Of a DNA stretch of 64,000 nt, positions 1 to 8,691 are shown one piece after another. Made by a program: the position numbers and the translations under genes. Location: contig NZ_SMTF01000003.1 in assembly GCF_004357985.1 (NCBI RefSeq), positions 62,001 through 126,000 of the forward strand, given 5' to 3'. This stretch comes from Luteimonas aestuarii. Its GTDB lineage: Bacteria > Pseudomonadota > Gammaproteobacteria > Xanthomonadales > Xanthomonadaceae. The notes beneath the pieces were generated by a model. That model was not told the DNA's origin. It saw only the letters and a list, made by a program, of their open reading frames with translations, and searched no databases. Position 1 is the stretch's first letter. Every line of letters starts with the position of its first letter.

Positions 1-1030
1 CCAGCTTTCCGGACTCAGTATCCATCTCATCAAGATGTTCCGTGATTCGCCTCTGCTCCTGTATCGACAGCTTAGGCAGAGACGTCTCTCGAAGCAGCTT
101 GAAATGACGCGCATACCCGGTTTGCTGTATCGGTTGACTGCGCAGTCCGTAATACAAGAACTTCGCGGCGACTCCTTCGAATGGCCGCAGAACCTTTGTG
201 CCATCGGCACCCACGACGAAATCGAAATCTACGTACTTCAGGCAGCAGGTGTGATCGCCAAACACCACAACTGGACCCTCAATACTCATGACAGCGGATG
301 GATCGTTCCAATAGCCGGAGATCAAATCCGCTTCCTGTGAAACCACCGGATAGGTACCTTCATCGAGGTAATCCTGACGCTTCAGCTTCACGGTCGGTGT
401 CAACGGCTCACATATTGATTCGAACGGAAGCACGTCCGCATCTTCGCGTGCCGAACCGAACTGCCGCTGCAGTTCCGCATGGAATAGATCGCGCGCAGCG
501 CGTAGGTTTTCCTCGGCATTGGCGCGGGCACGATCGAGGGCGGCGAAGGCCTCATCCAGTACCGAGACGATGCGCTTCTGCTCGTCCAGATTCGGAAGCG
601 GAATGTCTGTGTACACGTTGCGTATGACAGAGGGGTGGGCCTTTCGCACCCAATCAAACTTCACCTGACTGTGCAAGTGCGAGAGCGCGAAATATAGGTA
701 GCGGCAAAAGATTCGCTCCGGCTTGAGTATTCGAATGAACCCCCCGACATTGGTGATCGAGAATCTATGCTTTGGTCTGTGGAACAGAGCGCCACCGCCA
801 TCCACCGACCATGAGATCAGTTCTTCGTCGAACATAAAGAGCCCATACTCACCGAACTTCCCATCGTTCTCCTTGGCTGACGAATAAACCGGGTAACGCC
901 CAGGGGTTGAAGCCAAGTCTCCTTTCGAGATGACCTTCCCCCTACCGAGCTGGATGACACCCGTCGCCTCAAGCCCAGCAATCCCAATCGTTGGGCATTC
1001 AGCGCGCTCGACAGCACCAAGTGTGCTCAC
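1..1030 (-). CDS. hsdS: Type I restriction-modification specificity subunit HsdS (3' end outside window)
   Basis: This is the DNA-recognition subunit of a type I restriction-modification enzyme, which tells HsdM and HsdR which bipartite site to methylate or cut. The reading frame starts at a GTG that overlaps the hsdM stop by 4 bp (GTGA) and stays open for 343 codons to the window edge, so the C-terminus is missing. Two target-recognition domains are visible. Each ends in a conserved spacer helix: one reads IPLPNLDEQKRIVSVLDEA about halfway along, the other LPKLSIQEQRRITEHLDEM at the edge. The base composition differs from the neighbours: the first 60 bases hold 31 G or C, while the housekeeping genes look near 70%. 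That is typical of exchanged hsdS genes. hsdR is expected just beyond the left edge. Confidence 0.93.
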   Translation of the reverse strand, partial: MSTLGAVERAECPTIGIAGLEATGVIQLGRGKVISKGDLASTPGRYPVYSSAKENDGKFGEYGLFMFDEELISWSVDGGGALFHRPKHRFSITNVGGFIRILKPERIFCRYLYFALSHLHSQVKFDWVRKAHPSVIRNVYTDIPLPNLDEQKRIVSVLDEAFAALDRARANAEENLRAARDLFHAELQRQFGSAREDADVLPFESICEPLTPTVKLKRQDYLDEGTYPVVSQEADLISGYWNDPSAVMSIEGPVVVFGDHTCCLKYVDFDFVVGADGTKVLRPFEGVAAKFLYYGLRSQPIQQTGYARHFKLLRETSLPKLSIQEQRRITEHLDEMDTESGKL

Positions 1031-2781
1031 AGCATCGCCCTCACCTGCGCGAGCAACTTCGCCGTCTCCAAATCCCGCGCCAGCATGTCATCGATGATCT
1101 GCTGCGGCGTGCGTTGTGGCGCCGCTTCCGGCGCGTGCGGGTTCTTGACCGACAGGTCGCAGGTGGCGGCATCCACATCGGCCACATCCACCGTCCAGCT
1201 CTTCTCGCCGCCCGGCTTCGTCTTCTGCAACTGCACGAACTCGGCCAGGTCGGCGTCGTTCAACGGGTTGGTCTTGCCCATCGAACGCCCGGGATCGAGC
1301 TGGTAGTACCAGATCTTGCGCGTGGGCGCGCCCTTGTCGAAGAACAGCACCACGGTCTTCACGCCCGCGCCCTGGAAGGTGCCGGACGGGCAATCCAGCA
1401 CGGTATGCAGGTTGCAGCTGGCCAGCAATTCGCGGCGCAGCTCGATGCTGGCGTTGTCGGTGTTGCTGAGGAAGGTGTTCTTGATGACCACCGCGCCGCG
1501 GCCGCCGGCCTTCAGCTTGCGGATGAAGTGCTGCAGGAACAGGTAGGCCGTCTCCGAACTGCGGATCGGGAAGTTCTGCTGCACCTCCTTGCGCTCGCCA
1601 CCGCCGAACGGCGGGTTGGCCAGCACGATGTCGTGGCGATCCTTCTGCTGGATGTCCATGACGCTGTCGGACAGCGTGTTGTAGTGTCGGATGTTGGGCG
1701 CGTCGATGCCGTGCAGGATCATGTTCATCACGCCCAGCACGTAGGCCAGCGACTTCTTCTCCTGCCCGTAAAAGGTCTTGCGCTGCAGGGTGTCCCAGTC
1801 CTTCGCGGACAGGTCGCGGCGGCGCAGGTGCTCCCAGGCCTCGCACAGGAAGCCCGCGCTGCCGCAGGCGCCGTCGTAGATGGTCTCGCCGATCTGCGGC
1901 TGCACCACCTGGATCATGGCGCGGATCAGCGGGCGCGGCGTGTAGTACTCGCCCCCGTTGCGGCCGGCGTTGCCCATGCGCTTGATACGCGTTTCGTACA
2001 GGTCGGACAGCTCGTGCTTGGCCTCGGAACTGCCGAAGCTCAGCGTGTCCACGATCTGCAGCACATCGCGCAGGGTGTAGCCGGAGCGGAAGCGGTTGGA
2101 CACTTCCGAGAAGATCTCGCCGATCTTGTACTGCAGGCTGTCGGCCTGGACCGTACTGTCCTTGAACGACTTGAGGTGCGGAACCAGCTTGCCGTTGACG
2201 AATTCGATCAGGTCGCTGCCGGTCAGGGCATTGGGGTCGTGCCTGCCATCGCCCGTCTTCGGCGCGGCCCAGTCCTGCCAGCGGTAGGGCTTGGTGAGGA
2301 TCGGCGTGTAGGTCTTGCCCTTGAGCGCGGCCTCGTCGGCCCACTCGTGTTCCATGTCGTCGAGGTATTTCAGGAACAGCAGCCACGAGGTCTGCTCGGC
2401 GTAGTCCAACTCGGACGCAAGGCCTTCATCGTTGCGCATGGCCTTGTCGATGGCGTTGAAGGCCTGGCTGTAGGTGCCGGCACCACCATTGCGGTCGCCA
2501 TTCGACTTGGAGGTCGGTTCACGCTGCGTCGCCTGGTTCGTCCGCACTGGATTACGCACGGCCTTGGGTGTGACTGCATCCGCCCCGTCGGTGAGCGCAA
2601 CCGAGCCGCCCCGTCCACGCCCAGTGCGAATGCGCCCGTCTTCGATCAACTGCGCCTTGATCCGCTGGTAAGTGCTGTCCTGCCAGCCCAGCGTCTCGGC
2701 CAGGCGCTGGTTGCCGGCCTGGCCGCCCAGCTCGGTAAGCACGTCGAGGAAGCGTTGGAGATTGTGTTCGTTGGATGCCAC
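1027..2781 (-). CDS. hsdM: Type I restriction-modification N6-adenine methyltransferase HsdM
   Basis: HsdM transfers a methyl group from S-adenosylmethionine to adenine at the site chosen by HsdS. The 584-residue product carries the HsdM N-terminal helical region (about 105-260), SAM-binding motif I as YDGACGSAGFL (302-312) and catalytic motif IV as NPPF (389-392), preceded by the EYYTPRPLI segment typical of the family. Motif I has Gly-Ala where the usual form is Pro-Ala. The first 100 residues are an extra winged-helix-like segment (RFLDVLTELGG...QRIKAQLIEDGRI) with a basic Gly/Arg linker, making the protein longer than a classical HsdM. The gene overlaps hsdS by 4 bp and begins 3 bp after the nucleotidyltransferase stop, so all four leftward genes are probably co-transcribed. 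Confidence 0.95.
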   Translation of the reverse strand: MASNEHNLQRFLDVLTELGGQAGNQRLAETLGWQDSTYQRIKAQLIEDGRIRTGRGRGGSVALTDGADAVTPKAVRNPVRTNQATQREPTSKSNGDRNGGAGTYSQAFNAIDKAMRNDEGLASELDYAEQTSWLLFLKYLDDMEHEWADEAALKGKTYTPILTKPYRWQDWAAPKTGDGRHDPNALTGSDLIEFVNGKLVPHLKSFKDSTVQADSLQYKIGEIFSEVSNRFRSGYTLRDVLQIVDTLSFGSSEAKHELSDLYETRIKRMGNAGRNGGEYYTPRPLIRAMIQVVQPQIGETIYDGACGSAGFLCEAWEHLRRRDLSAKDWDTLQRKTFYGQEKKSLAYVLGVMNMILHGIDAPNIRHYNTLSDSVMDIQQKDRHDIVLANPPFGGGERKEVQQNFPIRSSETAYLFLQHFIRKLKAGGRGAVVIKNTFLSNTDNASIELRRELLASCNLHTVLDCPSGTFQGAGVKTVVLFFDKGAPTRKIWYYQLDPGRSMGKTNPLNDADLAEFVQLQKTKPGGEKSWTVDVADVDAATCDLSVKNPHAPEAAPQRTPQQIIDDMLARDLETAKLLAQVRAML

Positions 2782-2784
2782 GGA

Positions 2785-3504
2785 TCAGTTCCTTTGTTCT
2801 GGCGTGCGCAGCTTAGCCATCTGCTCAAGGCGCTCACGCACGACGCCTGCCCGATCCGCGTCCGCGACGAGGCCGGGCAGGCTATTGATGAAATCGGACT
2901 TGACCAGCAAGCCCGCGAAAGTTTCGGCCACGAAGCCCTGCAGTTGCATGGACGCGGCCTGCAGCTCATCCATCAGCTCATCACGGCCGTCGACGATATT
3001 GAGTACGTCTTCCAAGTCATGGCTGACAAGGAAGTCGCCCTTGCCGCGACTGAGGAATGCTTCCAGCTTGGTGGCCACGAAGGCTGGCGCGGCCACGATG
3101 CGAATGACCACACCGTCGGCAAGTTGCAGCGGCTGTGCGGTGGCGACGGCTTCGCCATACCAGCGGTTGCTGAACCCCAGCACGGCGGCATCCACCGGCA
3201 TCAGGTCGAACACCACGCCGGAAGGCTTGTGCTTCCAGCGGCAGATCACGCCGCTGTCGGCATCGCGCATGAAACCGCGCTGCTCAAGCTGCGCTTCGAT
3301 GCGATAGAAATGGATCAGGTCATGCGCTTCGACGACGGCGTCCACGTCCAGCGTGGGGCGCACGCCTTCGGCCAGCGGATCGGTCAGCAGCAGGCCTGCG
3401 GTGGAACCGCCAATGAACACGACCTGCTCGCGCAGGTCGCCCAGTGCCTGGGCAATCGCAAGCAGGTGCGGCAGGTTGGGATCAGGCCGCCGCATCCAGG
3501 CCAC
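2785..3504 (-). CDS. AbiEii-like nucleotidyltransferase, possible toxin
   Basis: This 239-residue protein has the signature of the DNA polymerase beta-type nucleotidyltransferase fold: a GGS loop (VVFIGGSTAG, residues 32-34), a DVD pair (53-55) and a third acidic residue in VFDLMP (Asp100). The three metal-binding acidic positions therefore look intact. Many stand-alone proteins of this type are toxins of AbiE-like systems that modify tRNA or other acceptors with nucleotides. It overlaps the upstream winged-helix gene by 23 bp (a second in-frame ATG 9 bp further in would shorten the overlap) and lies 3 bp before hsdM. That arrangement suits a regulator/antitoxin plus nucleotidyltransferase pair, but substrate and toxicity are inferred only from the fold and neighbours. 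Confidence 0.7.
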   Translation of the reverse strand: MAWMRRPDPNLPHLLAIAQALGDLREQVVFIGGSTAGLLLTDPLAEGVRPTLDVDAVVEAHDLIHFYRIEAQLEQRGFMRDADSGVICRWKHKPSGVVFDLMPVDAAVLGFSNRWYGEAVATAQPLQLADGVVIRIVAAPAFVATKLEAFLSRGKGDFLVSHDLEDVLNIVDGRDELMDELQAASMQLQGFVAETFAGLLVKSDFINSLPGLVADADRAGVVRERLEQMAKLRTPEQRN

Positions 3505-4012
3505 GCAGTTCTTCGATCAGGAATTTCGTGGCCAGCTCGCGTTCACGCGCACGTCCAATTCGCAAAGAATCCAGTAGCGCCAGCAGGCGGTGCAACGCTG
3601 GATCGGCCAACGCCGCCTGCGGCGCTGTGCGATAGATCGGCGAGATGGACGCCCCCCGCGCACTGCCTTTCGGATGCGCCCACACCGGCGTCTCGTCGCC
3701 ACCCAGCAACACGCCCTGCAGTGGCGGTGCGCCGTGCGCGGTGGGCACGCCACGCTTGGCCGGCCCGATTTCCGCAGGGAACGCATAACGTGCGCCGTGT
3801 AGCAGGAATTCCTGCAGCGCCGGACGGATCGGTGACCAGTCGCCACGGCCGCGCTGGTGGACCAACCCGGCCGCGATGGCGCGTTTGACGCTGGCATGGA
3901 CTTCGGCGGCGCTCATCGAGAGTTCTTTGGCCAGCGCGGCGAATGTGAACTTGCGCGCGGGATGTGCCGATACCTTCAGCAGAACCAGCAGTTCCTGGGG
4001 TTTGAGTTCCAC
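3482..4012 (-). CDS. Winged-helix protein paired with nucleotidyltransferase (putative regulator/antitoxin)
   Basis: A 176-residue protein. The first 60 residues form a winged helix-turn-helix (KPQELLVLLKVSAHPARKF, then ALAKELSMSAAEVHASVKRA) of MarR/AbiEi-like appearance. The rest is a less recognisable alpha-helical region ending in KFLIEELRGLDAAA. The start is a GTG at 4012. No in-frame ATG lies between it and the palindrome at 4024-4047, and no clear ribosome-binding site is visible. The closest analogy is the AbiEi antitoxin, which has an N-terminal winged helix and represses its own operon. The palindrome immediately upstream would be its natural operator. Function is inferred from position, not from strong sequence identity. 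Confidence 0.68.
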   Translation of the reverse strand: MELKPQELLVLLKVSAHPARKFTFAALAKELSMSAAEVHASVKRAIAAGLVHQRGRGDWSPIRPALQEFLLHGARYAFPAEIGPAKRGVPTAHGAPPLQGVLLGGDETPVWAHPKGSARGASISPIYRTAPQAALADPALHRLLALLDSLRIGRARERELATKFLIEELRGLDAAA

Positions 4013-4023
4013 GTCGGCACCAT

Positions 4024-4047
4024 ATTCGCTATTCGCGAATAGCGAAT
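4024..4047. promoter_or_regulatory. Perfect 24-bp palindrome, probable operator of the winged-helix/hsd operon
   Basis: The half ATTCGCTATTCG is followed directly by its exact reverse complement. The site contains two copies of ATTCGC per side and ends 12 bp before the GTG start. A weak leftward promoter candidate (TTGCGA at 4068-4073, 16-bp spacer, TCAAAT at 4046-4051) would place the transcription start inside the palindrome, so a bound dimer would block initiation. The binding protein is inferred to be the adjacent winged-helix product. Confidence 0.65.
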
Positions 4048-4124
4048 TTGACCGAAGTACGTCGTGATCGCAAGCGGTTTGCAGCACCAGCGAAACGAAC
4101 GGGGGCGCAATCGACCGAACCGAC

Positions 4125-4156
4125 GTGAATGTGATAACGTTAGTTATAACATTCAC
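4125..4156. promoter_or_regulatory. 32-bp inverted repeat, probable autoregulatory operator of the antitoxin-doc pair
   Basis: Two 14-bp arms, GTGAATGTGATAAC and GTTATAACATTCAC, match as inverted repeats at 13 of 14 positions around a GTTA spacer. They end 12 bp before the antitoxin ATG. A -10-like TATAAC (4145-4150) lies in the right arm, although no good -35 is visible. MazE/Phd-type antitoxins usually bind such repeats to repress their own operon. Confidence 0.65.
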
Positions 4157-4168
4157 CCAAAGCCCGCC

Positions 4169-4390
4169 ATGAAACTCAAGATCACCACCATCGGCAATTC
4201 CGCCGGCGTCATCCTGCCCAAGGAGCTGCTGGCCCGCCTGCGCCTGGGCAAGGGCGACGAGTTGTATGCACTGGAAACCCCGGACGGGGTGAAGCTGACC
4301 GTGTTCGATCCGGAGCTGGCGAAGCAGATGGAAGTGGCCGAACAGGTCATGCGCAAGCGCCGCGGTCTGCTGCACAAGCTGGCCCAGTAG
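4169..4390 (+). CDS. AbrB/MazE-family antitoxin
   Basis: A 73-residue SpoVT/AbrB swapped-hairpin DNA-binding protein. The N-terminus MKLKITTIGNSAGVILPKEL is the hallmark of MazE-like antitoxins (a TIGNSxGVxLPK loop), followed by a helical tail (AKQMEVAEQVMRKRRGLLHKL) that would wrap the toxin. An open frame extends further upstream, but the ATG at 4169 is chosen because the conserved domain begins there and the operator-like repeat lies just before it. It precedes the Doc gene by 9 bp, a typical antitoxin-first operon. It should neutralise the Doc toxin and repress its own promoter. Confidence 0.88.
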   Translation: MKLKITTIGNSAGVILPKELLARLRLGKGDELYALETPDGVKLTVFDPELAKQMEVAEQVMRKRRGLLHKLAQ

Positions 4391-4399
4391 GTACCGGTC

Positions 4400-4831
4400 A
4401 TGATCGTCTGGATCAGCAAGGCGCTGGCGTTGGCCATCCACGAGCGGCAATTGGCCGAACACGGTGGAGGCAGCGGCGTGCGCGACGAGGGCATGCTCGA
4501 CTCGGCGCTTGCCCGCCCGCAGCAACTGCACACCTATGGCGACCCGCCGCCGGATCTGGCCGGCCTGGCCGCAAGCCTGGCGTTCGGACTGGCGCGCAAC
4601 CACCCGTTCGTCGACGGCAACAAGCGCACCGCCGCGGTGGCCTGCGAAACCTTCATCCTGCTCAACGGGGCGGTGCTGGATGCCGACGACGTGGCGCTGT
4701 ACCCGGTTTATCTTGCGCTCGCCGAAGGCAGCCTGTCGGAAGCCGACTTCGCCGCGTGGCTGCGCAGGCACCTCCATGCCGATGCGGCCGGCGGGGTGCA
4801 CGAGGCGCACGCGGGCTACGGGGACGGCTGA
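4400..4831 (+). CDS. doc: Doc-type death-on-curing toxin (Fic fold)
   Basis: A 143-residue Fic/Doc protein. The signature HPFVDGNKRTA starts at His68 and matches the Doc form of the Fic motif, in which a Lys replaces the Gly of AMP-transferring Fic enzymes. P1 Doc with this motif phosphorylates elongation factor Tu and stops translation. The N-terminal WISKALALAIHERQLAEHGG and GVRDEGMLDSALARP segments are also family-typical. The usual partner is Phd; here it is a MazE/AbrB-like antitoxin 9 bp upstream, a pairing also common in bacterial chromosomes. The catalytic His, Asp, Asn, Lys and Arg are all present, so the toxin looks active. Confidence 0.9.
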   Translation: MIVWISKALALAIHERQLAEHGGGSGVRDEGMLDSALARPQQLHTYGDPPPDLAGLAASLAFGLARNHPFVDGNKRTAAVACETFILLNGAVLDADDVALYPVYLALAEGSLSEADFAAWLRRHLHADAAGGVHEAHAGYGDG

Positions 4832-4904
4832 TCGCGGAGCCCGGCGTGCTGCGCTGCGCGCCTTCCTCCGGGCGACCGGCCGTGGCGACGTGGCGCGAGG
4901 GTGC

Positions 4905-4926
4905 GCCCCGGCTTGCGCCGGGATGA
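4905..4926. repeat. REP-like palindrome, CCGGCNNNNGCCGG family
   Basis: CCCGGC-TTGC-GCCGGG followed by ATGAC. The same core and GATGAC tail recur at 20353-20384 and, degenerate, at 26143-26240, 46109-46204 and 46548-46575. It lies between the Doc gene and the convergent secreted-protein gene. Confidence 0.7.
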
Positions 4927-4971
4927 CGATGGTGATCGCAGGCAGGGTCCGCTCCGAAATTGCAGGCCGGA

Positions 4972-5727
4972 TCAATCCTCGACGGTCAGCCCGGATTGGA
5001 ACGAAAGGCCATCGCCGACATCTTCCAGGCAGATCATGCTGCGTTTCGCCAGGCGATGCGGCTGCCGGTCGCCGTCGTCGTCCTCGATGCTGCCCGTGCG
5101 GGTCCACGCGCGCCCGGTGAGGTAGTTGATGCTGGCCTCTGCGGTTGCGCCGGAGCCGCGATGCAGTTCGAACGTGTCCAGTCCGATCAGCCGAAAGCAG
5201 CCGTCCTGCCAGCGGAAGGTGAAGCTGCGGCGGCTGGTGAACCAGCTGCCCGCGCTGGCCCAGCTGTGCAACGCGACCGAGAACGCGCGGTTGTCGGCGA
5301 TGCGGATCGCGTGCGCGGGATCGTCCTGCAACACGTCGTCCATCACCGGGGATTCGGGGCGCGGAATCAACGCCCGGTCGACAAGGGCACGACGGTAGCC
5401 GCCATCCGGATCCGCCAGCGCAATCACCAGCATGCGCGGGTTGGTATCGAACGGCGACATGCCCAGCCCGTCGTGTTCGACGATGTTGGCCGGGTCCTGC
5501 ATGCGCAGCAGGATCAGCAGGTCGGGCCGGGCATCGTCGTCCAGCCGACCCTCGACATGGTGCTCAAGCCGCCAGCCGTCGGGGACGAAGCCCTGCACCG
5601 ACATGGCGCGCTCGGCGACCGCCGGCCATTGCACCGGCGGGACATCGAACGCCTGGCCCTGCACCGTCGACGACGCAGCGGCCCCCAGCCAGGCCGTGGC
5701 CGCCGCGATGGCGCGCAGCGTGCCCAT
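4972..5727 (-). CDS. Secreted protein of unknown function, FG-GAP-like
   Basis: A 251-residue protein with a likely signal peptide (MGTLRAIAAATAWLGAAASS, then TVQGQA, cleavage expected after residue 26). The mature part contains GRLDDDARPDLLILLRM and a second ALADPDGGYRRALVD segment. These look like the Asp-rich loops and beta-strands of FG-GAP/integrin-type blades that report small numbers of repeats. No catalytic motif is recognisable. It starts 2 bp after the purA stop and is probably co-transcribed with purA, although a functional link is not obvious. The periplasmic location is inferred from the signal peptide. Confidence 0.75.
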   Translation of the reverse strand: MGTLRAIAAATAWLGAAASSTVQGQAFDVPPVQWPAVAERAMSVQGFVPDGWRLEHHVEGRLDDDARPDLLILLRMQDPANIVEHDGLGMSPFDTNPRMLVIALADPDGGYRRALVDRALIPRPESPVMDDVLQDDPAHAIRIADNRAFSVALHSWASAGSWFTSRRSFTFRWQDGCFRLIGLDTFELHRGSGATAEASINYLTGRAWTRTGSIEDDDGDRQPHRLAKRSMICLEDVGDGLSFQSGLTVED

Positions 5728-5729
5728 GC

Positions 5730-7220
<1,491 letters not shown>

Positions 7221-7252
7221 CTAGCTTCGTCGCAGCCTCTCGCCCACCCCGT

Positions 7253-7438
7253 TCAGCCGCGCACGAACCCCAGTGCCACCAGCCCGATGGCCAGCACGAT
7301 GCCACCGATGATGCGCACCTGCCGGTCCGGCAGCGCCTGCATCTGTTCGGCGGCCCGCTTCCAGCCGCGCGGGGCGGCGAACAGGAACAGGCCTTCGAGG
7401 ACGGCGACGAGGCAGAGGGCGGCCCAGAGGTCGGTCAT
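7253..7438 (-). CDS. DUF2065 small membrane protein (YjeT-like)
   Basis: A 61-residue protein of the DUF2065/YjeT family with two hydrophobic segments: LWAALCLVAVLEGLFLF (about 4-20) and IIGGIVLAIGLVALGFV (about 43-59). They are joined by the family-typical basic loop PRGWKRAAEQM and the LPDRQVRIIG motif. Length and motif order match the family, which sits next to hflC and purA in many gammaproteobacteria. Its biochemical function is not known. It is an inner-membrane protein by composition. Confidence 0.9.
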   Translation of the reverse strand: MTDLWAALCLVAVLEGLFLFAAPRGWKRAAEQMQALPDRQVRIIGGIVLAIGLVALGFVRG

Positions 7439-7827
7439 GGGGGCATTCCTTGGGTGTTGTCGAGGGAGGCGACCCGTGGCCGGTCGTGCGTCATTGTCGC
7501 AGGGACGCCGGGGCGGACCGCACGGCGTGCCGAGCGGGTGCTGCGCCTGTGGCTGATCGCTTGCGGCGCGCGTGGGGCTTCATCGACGTTCGGATCGGCG
7601 GGAAGCAACGTCTCTGGGCAACCGCCTGATCGGACGCGCGGTTCGCTTCCGGGTCGCGGGGATGAGGGAACGGGTTGGTGCTGCGGCTTCGGGCCTCATG
7701 CCTTCAGAGAGTGCCCCCATCCGCCTTCGGCCCCTTCCCCCGCTTTGCGGGGGAAGGGAGGCGTCATGACGCAACGCTCGAAACAGCAGGAGGAAGGCGC
7801 TGCGGAAGTCGCGACCCCGTCGGTGCG
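7439..7827. other. Intergenic stretch between hflC and the DUF2065 gene
   Basis: This 389-bp gap holds one clear element, the palindromic repeat at 7713-7758. Short open frames here show no conserved motif, and I see no convincing promoter. Confidence 0.6.
7713..7758. repeat. Dispersed repeat, GCCCCCATCCG family, copy 1
   Basis: GCCCCCATCCGCCTTCGG is followed by a 12-bp perfect stem (CCCTTCCCCCGC at 7732-7743, GCGGGGGAAGGG at 7747-7758) with a TTT loop. A second copy with the same leader and a different stem sequence is at 61574-61617. Both lie downstream of leftward genes. Confidence 0.8.
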
Positions 7828-8691
7828 TCAGCGGTCGCTGCGCAGGTACTGCAGGAACGGGTCGTTGCGCTCCAGCACGATCATGCCTTCGCCATCGGCG
7901 AACGCCGCGCGGTAGGCCTCCAGGCTGCGCTGGAAGGCATAGAACCCGGCATCGCGGTTCGCCGCCACGCCGTAGATGCGGGTGGCTTCGGCGTCGCCTT
8001 CGCCGCGCAGCACCTGCGCGTCGCGCTCGGCCTCGGCCAGCAGCACGGTGCGCTCGCGATCGGCCTCGGCGCGGATGATGCGCGCCTGCTCCTCGCCTTC
8101 CGCGCGCAGGCGGCTGGCCACCTGCTTGCGCTCGGCGCGCATGCGATCGTAGACCTGCGCGATGACGTCGCTGTCGGTCGGCAGTTCGATCTGCTTGAAG
8201 CGGATGTCGATGACGTTCAGCCCCAGCGTCTGCGCACCCTGGTTGATGCCCGGCAGCTGCTTTTCGATCAGCTCGGCGCGGTTGCCCGACACCAGCTGGG
8301 TCAGGGTGCGTGCGTTGATCTCGTTGCGCAGCGAGTCGCGCACGATGGGCGCGAGGCGATCGTTGGCGATGTCCTCGTTGCCGCCGGTGGCGCGGAAGAA
8401 ATCGCCCACGTTGGAGATGTACGCCACCGCCACGAAGTCCACGCTGACGTCCTTGCGCTCGGAGGTCAGGTAGCGCTCTGGCTGGAACTCCGCAGTGTAG
8501 AAGCGGCGGTCGAACACGCGCGCGCTTTCGATCAGCGGGATCTTGAAATGCAGGCCGGGGCCGATGTCGGTGCGCGCGACGCGACCGAGGTTGAGCACCA
8601 GCGCCGTCTGTCCTTCGCGCACCACGTACACCGAGCCCATCAGGCCCAGCAACACGGCGACCACGAGGCCGATGACCAGTCCGGGCTTCAT
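7828..8691 (-). CDS. hflC: Protease modulator HflC
   Basis: HflC is an SPFH/prohibitin-family inner-membrane protein that forms a large periplasmic cage with HflK around the FtsH protease. The 287-residue product has one N-terminal membrane anchor (GLVIGLVVAVLLGLMGSVYV, about 4-23), then the SPFH domain starting VVREGQTALVLNLGRV. A long Glu/Arg/Ala-rich coiled-coil region follows (RMRAERKQVASRLRAEGEEQ). The start overlaps the hflK stop by 4 bp, as in the usual hflKC operon. Confidence 0.97.
   Translation of the reverse strand: MKPGLVIGLVVAVLLGLMGSVYVVREGQTALVLNLGRVARTDIGPGLHFKIPLIESARVFDRRFYTAEFQPERYLTSERKDVSVDFVAVAYISNVGDFFRATGGNEDIANDRLAPIVRDSLRNEINARTLTQLVSGNRAELIEKQLPGINQGAQTLGLNVIDIRFKQIELPTDSDVIAQVYDRMRAERKQVASRLRAEGEEQARIIRAEADRERTVLLAEAERDAQVLRGEGDAEATRIYGVAANRDAGFYAFQRSLEAYRAAFADGEGMIVLERNDPFLQYLRSDR

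Noticed and set aside
991..3888. A 965-codon open frame on the rightward strand opposite hsdM and the nucleotidyltransferase
   Set aside because: It is an antisense shadow: the codon bias of the high-GC leftward genes keeps this frame open. It has no domain motif and a His/Gln/Val/Arg-rich composition typical of shadows.
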